From contig JACTNA010000030.1 in assembly GCA_014584315.1 (NCBI GenBank), forward strand, positions 1 through 64,000: a stretch of DNA of 64,000 nucleotides, in the 5' to 3' direction. A program made the position numbers and the translations under genes. The notes under the pieces are model-generated. The model ran no database searches and was not told the DNA's origin. It saw nothing but the letters and a program-made list of their open reading frames with translations. This document shows, one piece after another, positions 17,358-26,395 of this stretch; positions within the stretch are counted from its first letter, which is position 1, and each line of letters begins with the position of its first letter. This DNA is from Planctomycetota bacterium. Lineage in GTDB: Bacteria; Planctomycetota; Phycisphaerae; Phycisphaerales; UBA1924.

Positions 17358-18863
17358 ATGCCCCGCCGCCTGACCGTCGTTCTGGTTCTCGCGCTCCTCG
17401 GCACGGCCGCTATCGCCGCCGACGGCCTCCGCGTCGCCACATGGAACATCTCCTTCTACTCCGGCGGGCGCATCCCGCAGATCCAGACATCGGTCTACGG
17501 CGAGTTCGACGGGCGGTCGTTCGCCCCGGACGCGATCCTCCTCCAGGAGATGACGAGCGAGTCCGCCGTCGCGCAGGTCGTCTTCGCCCTCAACACCGCC
17601 CCCGGCTCGCCCGGCGACTGGGCCATGGCCCCGTTCATCGACGGCAACGACACCGACAACGGCTTCGTCTACCGCACGTCGAGACTCGACCTCATCGGCG
17701 CGATCGTCGTTGCCGAGGGCGGCCCCCCCCCGAACCACCCTCGCGATGTCAACCGCTACGACGTGCGCCTCGCCGGCTACCAGTCCGACGCCGCCGTCAT
17801 CTCGCTGTATTCCTCGCACATGAAGGCCGGAACGTCCAGCCAGGACCAGCAGCGGCGCCTGCTCGAAGCCCAGGCCATCCGTGCCGACGCCGAGTCGCTC
17901 CCGGCCGACCGTCATTTCCTTCTCGGCGGCGACTTCAACATCCAGTCTTCGAGCCAGGCAGCCTATCAGGAACTGGTCGGCTCGCAGGCCAACAACGCGG
18001 GCCGCTTCTTCGACCCGATCGCCACCCCCGGCTCCTGGAACAACAACAGCGCCTTCCGCTTCGTCCACACCCAGGACCCCGTAGGCCCCGGCGGCATGGA
18101 CGATCGGCACGACCAACTCCTTCTCTCCGCCACGCTGATCGACGGCCAAGGCCTCGACTACATCGGCGATCCGGCCGTCCCGTACTCGACCTTCACATGG
18201 AACGACGCCAACCACTCCTACTGCGCCTGGGGCAACGACGGCTCGTCGTTCGACACCGTCCTCCGAAGTGAGGGCAACGAAATGGTCGGCCCCGCGATCG
18301 CCGACGCCCTCAAGGCCGTCGCCAACGGCGCGGGCCATCTCCCGGTCTTCCTCGACCTTCGCGTCCCAGCGCGCATCGTGGCCGATGGGCTGCTCGACTT
18401 CGGCACCGTCGTGCAAGGCTCGGACGCCGCCGTGATCCTCACCGTCGGCAACGCGGGCGACACGACCCTGTGGGGCGAGGGCGGCATTGAGGACGCGATC
18501 TACACACTCGCCGTCGCCCCCCCCTATGCTGCGCCCTTCGGCCCGCACACCGACGCCCCCGGCGGAACGCTCAACCAGCACACCGTCACGCTCGACACCT
18601 CGACCGTCGGCTTCTTCGAGACCACCCTCGTCATCGCGTCGAACGACCCCGACGTGCCCGAGTTCCACGTCGCCGTCATTGCCGACGTCGTCGAGCCTTG
18701 CCTCGCCGATTGGAACCGCGACGGGACGGTGAACACCCTCGACTTCCTCCAGTTCCTCAACGCCTTCACCGCCGGCGACCCCACCGCAGACCTCAACGGC
18801 GACACCACGGTCAACACGCTCGACGTGCTCGTCTTCCTGACGGCCTGGGCCGACGGCTGCTGA
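17358..18863 (+). CDS. Secreted endonuclease/exonuclease/phosphatase-fold protein with dockerin-like tail
   Basis: The 501-residue product has a signal peptide (MPRRLTVVLVLALLGTAAIA), then an endonuclease/exonuclease/phosphatase core at about residues 24-335. Visible motifs are RVATWNISFY (start of the fold), AILLQEM (metal-binding Glu), LYSSHMKAG (catalytic His), GGDFNIQ (Asp/Asn) and GAGHLPVFLDL (terminal His). A single-sheet domain (FGTVVQGSDAAVILTVGNAG) resembles choice-of-anchor/ASPM-SPD-2-Hydin modules. The end has two dockerin-like repeats (ADWNRDGTVNTLDFLQFL and ADLNGDTTVNTLDVLVFL). DNase, sphingomyelinase or phosphatase activity are all possible; the substrate cannot be read from sequence. 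Confidence 0.85.
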   Translation: MPRRLTVVLVLALLGTAAIAADGLRVATWNISFYSGGRIPQIQTSVYGEFDGRSFAPDAILLQEMTSESAVAQVVFALNTAPGSPGDWAMAPFIDGNDTDNGFVYRTSRLDLIGAIVVAEGGPPPNHPRDVNRYDVRLAGYQSDAAVISLYSSHMKAGTSSQDQQRRLLEAQAIRADAESLPADRHFLLGGDFNIQSSSQAAYQELVGSQANNAGRFFDPIATPGSWNNNSAFRFVHTQDPVGPGGMDDRHDQLLLSATLIDGQGLDYIGDPAVPYSTFTWNDANHSYCAWGNDGSSFDTVLRSEGNEMVGPAIADALKAVANGAGHLPVFLDLRVPARIVADGLLDFGTVVQGSDAAVILTVGNAGDTTLWGEGGIEDAIYTLAVAPPYAAPFGPHTDAPGGTLNQHTVTLDTSTVGFFETTLVIASNDPDVPEFHVAVIADVVEPCLADWNRDGTVNTLDFLQFLNAFTAGDPTADLNGDTTVNTLDVLVFLTAWADGC

Positions 18864-19616
<753 letters not shown>

Positions 19617-19655
19617 CCCCGCACACCCCCCCCACACCCGCCCGTCCTTGCCCGC

Positions 19656-19661
19656 TATAGT
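19656..19661 (+). promoter_or_regulatory. Candidate -10 box (TATAGT)
   Basis: TATAGT lies 44 bases before the ATG at 19706 and the leader holds a perfect AGGAGG ribosome-binding site. Confidence 0.4.
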
Positions 19662-19705
19662 GCCAGCCACGCCGACGCCCCGTGTCGGCCAGGAGGATCG
19701 AACCC

Positions 19706-20011
19706 ATGGCCGACAAGGCCCCCCCCGCCAAGGTCGCCGAGCAACTCGCCGCGTTCTACAAGCGCAACGGGTACGTGCGCAAACAGAACTCCAAGCGCCT
19801 CGACAAGGAAGGCTACATGGGGTACAAGAAGGGCGACGAGGCCCGGCTCGTCGTCGCCACCCGAGCCGAACTGGCGACCGTCAAGCGGCTCCTCAAAGCC
19901 GCCGGCATCAAGCACGGAAAGCCGTTCGCCAAGGCGCAACAGATCGCCGTCCCCATCTACGGACGCGAGCAGGTCGCGCGGTTCCTCAAGATCATCGGCA
20001 GCCGTGGCTGA
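19706..20011 (+). CDS. Small basic protein of unknown function
   Basis: The 101-residue product starts at ATG 19706 behind an AGGAGG site, which makes it a confident gene. It is lysine- and arginine-rich and predicted soluble. The pattern (helix - KRNGYVRKQN - GYMGYKKG - helix - KHGKPFAKAQQIAVPIYG - helix) suggests a compact alpha/beta fold, and the basic surface would suit nucleic-acid binding. I do not recognise the family. It is monocistronic, with a TATAGT box upstream. Confidence 0.75.
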   Translation: MADKAPPAKVAEQLAAFYKRNGYVRKQNSKRLDKEGYMGYKKGDEARLVVATRAELATVKRLLKAAGIKHGKPFAKAQQIAVPIYGREQVARFLKIIGSRG

Positions 20012-20032
20012 AGCGGTCCCCGCGCGACCGCG

Positions 20033-21043
20033 TCAATCCCCGCCCAACCGCGCCGCCATCTCCTCCGCGCCGGGATGCCCGAGTTCCGCGGCACGAACCG
20101 CGTATCGCATGGCGCTCTCGGCGTCCTGCGCTCGCTCCAGCCACGTTGCCGCCTCGAACGCGAGTTCTGCATCGCCCGGACGAGCATCGGACGCCAGCGC
20201 GAACTCGCGCGCCGCGTCCGCGGGCGTGCCGAGCAGCCCGTAACACTCGCCCATCAGCCGCAGCACAGGCAGCGAACGCGCGTCCGCGCCCTCGATGCCG
20301 CGCAGCGCGAGCAGCGCCCGCTCCGGCTCGCCAAGCCGGTTGAGCGCACGCGCCTCCACCACGCGCCACGCCGTCACCCGCGGCTCGATCTCGCGCGCCC
20401 GCGCCACGTGCTGCAACGCCAGGTCCGGCTTGTTCTCGCGCAGCGCAACCTCCGCGAGCGTCCCCCACACGACCGCCCGCCCCTCATCCAGCCTCGCCGC
20501 CAGCAGCAGGTTCACCTTCGCACGCTGCACGTCGCCCTGACGCAACTGCACCTGCGCCAGGTACAGCGGGTAATCCGCTCTCGTCGGGTCCGCGGCCTGC
20601 GCCGCCGAGAAGTGCTCGACCGCTCGCTCGGGCAGCCCGGCCATGCTCGCCACCGTCCCCGCCGCGAAGTGCGTCGCCGCCCCGTCCGCGCCGCTCGCGA
20701 GGGCGGCCTCGTACTCGCGGTACGCCTCGCCCGGCCGCCCCAGCGCGACCAGCACCTCCCCGAACGCCAGCCGCAGGTCCGGGTTCGCAGGGTGCTCGCG
20801 CACCGCCGCCGAGAGCACCGCCTCCGCCTTCGCCCGCTCCCCGGCCTGCATGTAGTCCGCCGCGGCCCGCAGCACGGCCTCGACCGTGCGCGCGGAGGCG
20901 GGCCGGTCCCCCTCCGCCCCCGCCGGCGAAGGCCGACGCACCGCCACCGCCGTCACAAACACCGCCAGCGCAACCACGAACAGCCCCACGAGCGCCCACG
21001 CTCCGCGCCCGCCTCTCGCTCTGTCGCCGGATGCCTCGCTCAT
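20033..21043 (-). CDS. Membrane-anchored TPR protein
   Basis: The 336-residue product has a cytoplasmic Arg-rich start, one membrane helix at about residues 15-36 and then about six to seven tetratricopeptide-like repeats to the end (LAFGEVLVALGRPGEAYREYEAAL is cut here to its type: A-G-G-A-Y pattern; also VWGTLAEVALRENKPDLALQ). Such proteins are scaffolds in envelope or secretion complexes. It is divergent from valS with only 37 bases between the starts, and its ATG is six bases from a TACGCT box, so the message is probably leaderless. Confidence 0.8.
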   Translation of the reverse strand: MSEASGDRARGGRGAWALVGLFVVALAVFVTAVAVRRPSPAGAEGDRPASARTVEAVLRAAADYMQAGERAKAEAVLSAAVREHPANPDLRLAFGEVLVALGRPGEAYREYEAALASGADGAATHFAAGTVASMAGLPERAVEHFSAAQAADPTRADYPLYLAQVQLRQGDVQRAKVNLLLAARLDEGRAVVWGTLAEVALRENKPDLALQHVARAREIEPRVTAWRVVEARALNRLGEPERALLALRGIEGADARSLPVLRLMGECYGLLGTPADAAREFALASDARPGDAELAFEAATWLERAQDAESAMRYAVRAAELGHPGAEEMAARLGGD

Positions 21044-21049
21044 GCCTCT

Positions 21050-21055
21050 AGCGTA
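21050..21055 (-). promoter_or_regulatory. Leaderless-type -10 box (TACGCT) for the TPR gene
   Basis: On the minus strand, TACGCT-AGAGGC-ATG places the hexamer exactly six bases from the start at 21043. Confidence 0.5.
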
Positions 21056-21065
21056 TCGGCACGCT

Positions 21066-21071
21066 TAGACT
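21066..21071 (+). promoter_or_regulatory. -10 box (TAGACT) for valS
   Basis: TAGACT-N9-ATG on the plus strand, in the same 37-base gap as the divergent TPR promoter. A leader of at most two or three bases is predicted. Confidence 0.45.
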
Positions 21072-21080
21072 GCTGGCTCC

Positions 21081-24000
21081 ATGACGGAACCGAACGCCCC
21101 CCGCCCAACCCCGCTGCCCACCCGCTACGTCCCCGCCGAGCACGAGGACCGCGTCCGCGCCCGCTGGGACCGGGCCGGCGCGTTCCACGCCGACCCGCAA
21201 CGCGTGCTGGCCGGCCGCACCGCGCCCTTCTGCATCCTGATCCCCCCGCCGAATGTCACCGCGGCGCTGCACCTCGGCCACGCCCTGAACAACTCGCTCC
21301 AGGACATGCTCTGCCGCGCCCACCGCATGATGGGCTTCGAGACACTCTGGATGCCCGGCACCGACCACGCGGGCATCGCCACACAGACCGTCGTCGAGAA
21401 GCGCATCCTGGCCGAAGAGGGCAAGCGGCGCACCGATTTCACGCGCGATGCGTTCGTGGCGCGGATCCAGGCCTTCAAGGACGAGTACGAGGCCACGATC
21501 ACCGACCAACTGAAACGCATCGGCTGCTCCTGCGACTGGCAACGCCAGCGGTTCACCATGGACGAGGTCTGCGCCCGCGCCGTGCGTGAGGCTTTCTTCC
21601 GTCTCTTCCGCGACGGCCTCATCTACCGGGGCAAGCGCCTCGTCAACTGGGACCCCGTCTCCCAGACCGCCCTCGCCGACGACGAGGTCGAGATGGAAGA
21701 AGTAGACGGCCACTTCTACTACCTCCGCTACCCGCTCGTCCACGCGCCCGCCAACCCCGCCGACCCGCGCGACGCGCAGGAGGTCACCTGGAGCGAACTC
21801 GCAGCCCGCGGCTACCCGGGCGCGGACGCCCACGACCCCGACGACAACGCGTGGGTCACGGTCGCCACGACGCGCCCCGAGACCTACCTCGGCGACACAG
21901 CCGTCGCGGTGAACCCGAAGGACCCGCGGGCCGTCCCGCTCCGCGGCCTGTTCGTGCAGTTGCCGCTGGTGGGGCGCGTCATCCCGATCGTGGAGGATGA
22001 CTACGTCGTCATGCCCGATGCGGAAAGCGGCGACGCCAAGGCCCGCTACGCCACCGGGTTCCTCAAGGTCACGCCCGCGCACGACCCCAACGACTACGAG
22101 ATCGGCCGCCGGCACAACCTGCCGGTCATCAACGTCATGGCCCCCGACGCATCCATCAGCGACAGGCACGGCTGGAGCGACGTCGGCGACGCCGGCGTCT
22201 TCGTCGGCAAGCCGCGCGAAGCGGCCCGCGAGCTCGTCGTCCGCGAGTTCCACGCCCGCGGCCTGCTCGAACGCACCACGCCCTACCGCCACGCCGTCGG
22301 GCATTCGTACCGCAGCCACGTCCCGATCGAGCCGTACCTGAGCGACCAGTGGTACGTCAAGGTCACGGACGACCGCCTCCGCGGCGCGGCGCTGCGGGCC
22401 ATGGCGCCGGACCAACGCGCTCCGACTCCCATGGGACGCGTAAGTCCTATCGGTCCCATGGATCCTGTTGCCCCTCCCGCTGCCGACGGTTCACTCCGCT
22501 TCCACCCCGACCGCTACGCCCGAACTTTCCAAACCTGGCACGAACACCTCCGCGATTGGTGCATCAGCCGACAACTCTGGTGGGGGCACAGGATTCCCGT
22601 GTGGCATCGTCGGATGACGATCGAGCGGGGTGACCACGCCGAAGCGGGTGAGTTCGGGGCGATCGGGCTTGACCATCTCGTCCGAGGCGAGTACGAACAC
22701 GGCGTCATCCGCGTCCACAACGAGGCCGGCGAGCCGATCGACCCGCACGAGGTGGTGCGCCTCGATCCCGGGAAGAGCCGCACCTTCGACATTTTCGTCT
22801 GCTACGACGGGTCCGACCCTCGAGACACCGAGCGGCTGGAAGAGGCGGGCTTCACCCAGGACCCCGACGTCCTCGACACCTGGTTCTCCTCCGCTCTCTG
22901 GCCGCTGTCCACCATGGGCTGGCCCGATGCCGAGCAGGCCGCGCGCGACACCGGCATCGCCGACTTCCCCGCCCTCCTCGACGCCTTCAATCCTACCGAT
23001 GTCCTCTGCACCGGCCGCGACATTATCACGCTCTGGGTGTCGCGCATGGTGATGTTCAACCGCTACTTCCTCGACGAGGGCGCGGGCACGGGCCGCCTGC
23101 CATTCCGCGACGTCTACATCCACCCCATCATCCAGGACGGGCACGGCCAGCGCATGAGCAAGAGCCTCGGCAACGGCGTGAACCCCCTCGACATCGTTCA
23201 CTCGCACGGCGCGGACGCCCTCCGCCTCGTCCTCTGCCAGACCGCCACGGCGACGCAGGATGTCCGCATGCCCGTGGATGCCCTCTGCCCGCACTGTGCG
23301 CACACGTTCGAACCCGCGTGGGCCACTACTCCCGCGGGCCACCGCGTCGCCGCCCCGCGCCAGACCTGCCCGGCCTGCTCGAAGCCGATGGTCACCTCCT
23401 ACGGCGTCGCGAGCGGGCACGCGAAGCCGACCGCCGACGCTCCGCTGGCGATGAACTCCTCCTCGCGCTTCGACGCCGGCCGGAACTTCTGCAACAAACT
23501 CTGGAACGCCTCGCGCTTCGCGCTCTCCATTCTCGAACAGCCCGGCGAGCACGACTCCGGCGAACCCGTGGGCCGCGCTTCGCTTTCGCTCGTGGACCGC
23601 TGGATGCTCTCACGCCTCGAAGCGGCCGTTCGTGCGTGCGAGGACGCGATTTCGGGCTACCAGTTCGCCGCCTACGCCCAGGCCGCGTACGACCTGCTCT
23701 GGCGCGATTTCTGCGATTGGTATCTCGAAGCCGTCAAGCCGACGGTCGCGTCGAGCCGCGCCCAGCGGTCCGTCCTCGCCCACGTCTTCGAGGCGACGCT
23801 CCGCCTGCTGCACCCGGTCATCCCGTTCGTCACCGAGGCGATCTACGAGCGTGCCCGCGACATCACCGCCGACCCCCTCGAAGGCGTGACGCTCGCGCCC
23901 ACTCGCACGGGCGGCCTGCTCGCCACGGCCGGCTGGCCGATCCTCGACGACGGCCTGCACGACGAGGCCGCCGAGCGCGAGTTCGAGCGCGTCCGCTCGC

Positions 24001-24428
24001 TCGTAACCGCGATCCGAGACGTGCGCTCGCAGCATCAGACGCCGCCGAAGCGCCGCGTGCGCCTGCACGCGCCGCCCGAGGTCGTTCGTCTCGTCGCCGA
24101 TGCCGAGCCGATCGTGCAGACGCTCGCCGGCCTGCACACGGTGACCGCCGACGCCCCCGACGGCCCCTCGGTCTCGTTCCTCTTCGAGGGCCGCGACGCC
24201 CGCCTGAGCGACCTGGCCGACGCGGTGGACGCCGACGCGGAGCGCGACCGACTCTCGAAACGCATCGCCGACCTCGACCGATCGATCGCCGCGCTCGAGC
24301 AGCGCCTCGCCAACCCGGGCTACTCGGAACGCGCCCCGCCCCACCTCGTGCAGCAGACGCGCGACCAACTCGACCGGGCCCGATCCGACCGCGCCGCCGC
24401 CGCCGACACGTTGGAGTCGCTCCGGTGA
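21081..24428 (+). CDS. valS: Valine--tRNA ligase with two unusual insertions
   Basis: The 1115-residue class Ia synthetase charges tRNA-Val. The HIGH-type motif is HLGHALNN at about residue 72 and the KMSKS-type motif is RMSKSLGNG at about 691. The CP1 editing domain lies between (TTRPETYLGDTAVAVNP near 270) and the C-terminal coiled-coil tRNA arm fills the last 70 residues. It is longer than typical bacterial ValRS (about 880-950). Two inserts account for part of this: PTPMGRVSPIGPMDP near residue 448, encoded by a palindromic repeat, and a CPHC...CPAC zinc-ribbon-like segment at about 735-775, between KMSKS and the anticodon domain. The downstream gene overlaps by GTGA. Confidence 0.95.
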   Translation: MTEPNAPRPTPLPTRYVPAEHEDRVRARWDRAGAFHADPQRVLAGRTAPFCILIPPPNVTAALHLGHALNNSLQDMLCRAHRMMGFETLWMPGTDHAGIATQTVVEKRILAEEGKRRTDFTRDAFVARIQAFKDEYEATITDQLKRIGCSCDWQRQRFTMDEVCARAVREAFFRLFRDGLIYRGKRLVNWDPVSQTALADDEVEMEEVDGHFYYLRYPLVHAPANPADPRDAQEVTWSELAARGYPGADAHDPDDNAWVTVATTRPETYLGDTAVAVNPKDPRAVPLRGLFVQLPLVGRVIPIVEDDYVVMPDAESGDAKARYATGFLKVTPAHDPNDYEIGRRHNLPVINVMAPDASISDRHGWSDVGDAGVFVGKPREAARELVVREFHARGLLERTTPYRHAVGHSYRSHVPIEPYLSDQWYVKVTDDRLRGAALRAMAPDQRAPTPMGRVSPIGPMDPVAPPAADGSLRFHPDRYARTFQTWHEHLRDWCISRQLWWGHRIPVWHRRMTIERGDHAEAGEFGAIGLDHLVRGEYEHGVIRVHNEAGEPIDPHEVVRLDPGKSRTFDIFVCYDGSDPRDTERLEEAGFTQDPDVLDTWFSSALWPLSTMGWPDAEQAARDTGIADFPALLDAFNPTDVLCTGRDIITLWVSRMVMFNRYFLDEGAGTGRLPFRDVYIHPIIQDGHGQRMSKSLGNGVNPLDIVHSHGADALRLVLCQTATATQDVRMPVDALCPHCAHTFEPAWATTPAGHRVAAPRQTCPACSKPMVTSYGVASGHAKPTADAPLAMNSSSRFDAGRNFCNKLWNASRFALSILEQPGEHDSGEPVGRASLSLVDRWMLSRLEAAVRACEDAISGYQFAAYAQAAYDLLWRDFCDWYLEAVKPTVASSRAQRSVLAHVFEATLRLLHPVIPFVTEAIYERARDITADPLEGVTLAPTRTGGLLATAGWPILDDGLHDEAAEREFERVRSLVTAIRDVRSQHQTPPKRRVRLHAPPEVVRLVADAEPIVQTLAGLHTVTADAPDGPSVSFLFEGRDARLSDLADAVDADAERDRLSKRIADLDRSIAALEQRLANPGYSERAPPHLVQQTRDQLDRARSDRAAAADTLESLR
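22425..22466. repeat. Palindromic repeat embedded in the valS reading frame
   Basis: The DNA includes the ten-base palindrome TCCCATGGGA (22427-22436) and, a few bases on, GGTCCCATGGATCC, separated by AAGTCCTATC. Runs of TCCCATGGG/TCCTATCGG units resemble intergenic palindromic elements of planctomycetes that translate as GPMGPIGP-type strings. It is in frame in valS and adds about 14 residues. Confidence 0.5.
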
Positions 24429-25477
24429 GGCCCTCGTGCCTGCTCGTCGCGCTGCTGCTCCCGCCTGCCTGCGCTCCCGCGCCGGCGATCCGCGACACCG
24501 TGCCCGGCCCGTCGCCAGGCGTCGTCGCATCCGTCTCCGCGACCAGCCCCGTCCTCGCGGTCGAGCCGTGGACCTTCGGCGGCCGCGTCGGCCAGGCGAT
24601 GACCACGCCGTCCTACCGCGTCTTCACGACCCAGCGCGACACCCCGCTGGCCCACCGACTGCCCGGATTCATGGAGGCCGCGCTGGCCAACTACGCGACC
24701 GCGCTCGTCCCGCTGCCTCCCCCTCGGCGCCGGCTGGACGTGTATGTGCTCTCGAACCGCGTCGAGTGGGCGAGCCTCACGCGCGACCTCCTGGGCGAGG
24801 ACCGCGCCGCCCGCTACCTCCACATCGAACGGGGCGGCTTCTCCGACGACGCTCGGGCCGTCCTCTTCAACATCGGCCTGCACGACACGCTCTCGATCGC
24901 CGCCCACGAGGGCTGGCACCAGTACACGCAGTCCGCGTTCGCCGAGCCGCTCCCCGCCTGGCTCGACGAGGGGCTGGCCGCGTGGATGGAGGGCTTCCGG
25001 TGGGACCACCAGCGCCCCGACCGGCCTGTCTTCCTCCCCTGGGCGAACGTCGAGCGCTTCGATCACCTTCGCGCCGCCTGGGCGCGCGGCGAGACCCTAT
25101 CCCTCGTCACCCTGCTCGAATCACGCCCCGAAGACCTGATCCGGGCCTCCACGAACGGCACGCTCACCTATTACTCGCAGGTCTGGGCGCTCGCCCACTT
25201 TCTCAACGAGGGCGACGACGCACGCCACCGCGACGCGCTTCGCCGCCTGCTCCTCGACGCCGCCGAAGGGCGGATGCGCCGCGCCGTCCAGTCGCACCTC
25301 GGCCAGCGTGCCGCGCGATCGGCCGTCATGCGACGCACCGGCCCCGAGGTCTTCATGACCTACTTCGATGACGATCTCGACGCCGCTTCGCGCCGGTTCG
25401 ACGCCTTCATCGAGCGCGTCGTCGCCACCGGCTCCAAGGACCGGATCATCGCGGGGCAGTCCCCCGTCGCGCCGTGA
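24425..25477 (+). CDS. Exported gluzincin-like (HExxH) metalloprotease-like protein
   Basis: The 350-residue product starts at GTG 24425, overlapping the valS stop (GTGA). A hydrophobic N-terminus (CLLVALLLPPACAP) suggests export, perhaps as a lipoprotein, although the lipobox is poor. HEGWH at about residues 160-164 is an HExxH zinc site, and WLDEGLAAWMEG about 16 residues later supplies the distal glutamate of peptidase-MA/DUF1570-like families. The rest is helical. A protease acting in the periplasm or on the surface is likely; the substrate is unknown. Co-translation with valS is suggested by the overlap but has no obvious functional logic. Confidence 0.75.
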   Translation: MRPSCLLVALLLPPACAPAPAIRDTVPGPSPGVVASVSATSPVLAVEPWTFGGRVGQAMTTPSYRVFTTQRDTPLAHRLPGFMEAALANYATALVPLPPPRRRLDVYVLSNRVEWASLTRDLLGEDRAARYLHIERGGFSDDARAVLFNIGLHDTLSIAAHEGWHQYTQSAFAEPLPAWLDEGLAAWMEGFRWDHQRPDRPVFLPWANVERFDHLRAAWARGETLSLVTLLESRPEDLIRASTNGTLTYYSQVWALAHFLNEGDDARHRDALRRLLLDAAEGRMRRAVQSHLGQRAARSAVMRRTGPEVFMTYFDDDLDAASRRFDAFIERVVATGSKDRIIAGQSPVAP

Positions 25478-25493
25478 CACCGCGCGCACGAAA

Positions 25494-25525
25494 AACGGGC
25501 GGCCCTCGCGTGCGAGCCGCCCGTT
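25494..25525 (-). terminator. Rho-independent terminator between convergent genes
   Basis: AACGGGCGGC pairs with GCCGCCCGTT around a loop that can itself pair (TCGC/GCGA). Read leftward, the stem is followed by TTTTTCG, a classic T-run for the PEP-CTERM-like gene. Read rightward it is followed by CGGTTTGT, so it may also serve the upstream gene. Confidence 0.75.
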
Positions 25526-25552
25526 CGGTTTGTCTGTCGCGCCCGTTGCGTC

Positions 25553-26239
25553 TCAGCGACGACGGCGCGCGCCAACGGCTCCCGCCACGCTCAGCAGCAC
25601 GAGCGCACCCGGCGAGGGCACTTCGAAGGCCCGCCAGCGCCCCCGCTCGAGGTCCAGTTCGAACCGCACGGGCAGCGCGCCCCCGACCGTGATCGAGTTG
25701 TTCGACGCCGCGTTGCCGAAGTCGTCCCCGATCGAGTAGCCCCAGTCTCCGACGCGACGGAACTTGAACTCGTAGGTGCCGCCGGCGAGCGCGAAATCGG
25801 CCGAGTGCAGCCCGCCGCCCTGATCCACGAGTTCCCACCCCGCGCCGCCGCCCCATCCGTTCATGTCGCCCACCAGTTCCCACCCGAACAGCCCCGAGTC
25901 GGCCCAGCCGAGGCGCCACTTGCCCTCGGGCGACCACCCGTCGCCGTGGGTGTCGGTGTCGTACAGGTACACGGTCAACTCCCCGTTCGCATCCCCGACG
26001 TACCGGGCGTTGCTCCCCGGCGCGTTCATGGACCAGTCATCCACGGTCGCCTTGAACTCGTACCCCTGCCCGGGGGTCAGCCCCGTCACCGTGTACTTCC
26101 ACGCGTTCGGACCGATCTGGGACATCGCGTCCGTGCTGTTCGTCCAGCCGTTGAACTCACCGCGCACGTAGTACGGCTGGGCGAACGCCGTTCCCGCCAG
26201 CAGACCGACGCAGACGAACGAAACCACACAAGCCTTCAT
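25553..26239 (-). CDS. Secreted E-set/CBM48-like protein with PEP-CTERM-like tail
   Basis: The 228-residue product has a signal peptide (MKACVVSFVCVGLLAGTAFA) followed by two copies of a glycogen-binding-like fold: YYVRGEFNGWTN...KYTVTGLTPGQGYEFKATVDDW at about 23-85 and WELVGDMNGWGG...GGTYEFKFRRVGDWGYS at about 115-175. The FNGW and MNGW tryptophans are typical of AMPK-CBM48 and pullulanase-N modules. The end, PSPGALVLLSVAGAVGARRRR, is a Pro-hydrophobic-Arg sorting tail like the PEP-CTERM signals of this phylum. It has its own promoter-like site and terminator. Confidence 0.8.
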   Translation of the reverse strand: MKACVVSFVCVGLLAGTAFAQPYYVRGEFNGWTNSTDAMSQIGPNAWKYTVTGLTPGQGYEFKATVDDWSMNAPGSNARYVGDANGELTVYLYDTDTHGDGWSPEGKWRLGWADSGLFGWELVGDMNGWGGGAGWELVDQGGGLHSADFALAGGTYEFKFRRVGDWGYSIGDDFGNAASNNSITVGGALPVRFELDLERGRWRAFEVPSPGALVLLSVAGAVGARRRR

Positions 26240-26331
26240 GCCTCATCTCCTCGCTGGCGCGCGCACCGCGCGTTCGCCGCGTGCCTCCGCTCCGGCGCAT
26301 CGCACGCCGCAGCGGCACGGCACTCTCCCCG

Positions 26332-26361
26332 AGTATAAGCCCTCGACGCGTGCTGACACAA
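26332..26361 (-). promoter_or_regulatory. Promoter candidate TTGTGT-N18-TATACT
   Basis: On the minus strand a -35-like TTGTGT is 18 bases from TATACT, about 92 bases before the PEP-CTERM-like gene. Confidence 0.45.
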
Positions 26362-26395
26362 GCCTATTGACGCCCGGTGGCCGCCCTCACCGCCG

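Noticed and set aside
25494-25525. Reading the hairpin as an attachment site or inverted terminal repeat
   Set aside because: A T-run follows the stem and it lies between convergent genes, which fits a terminator.
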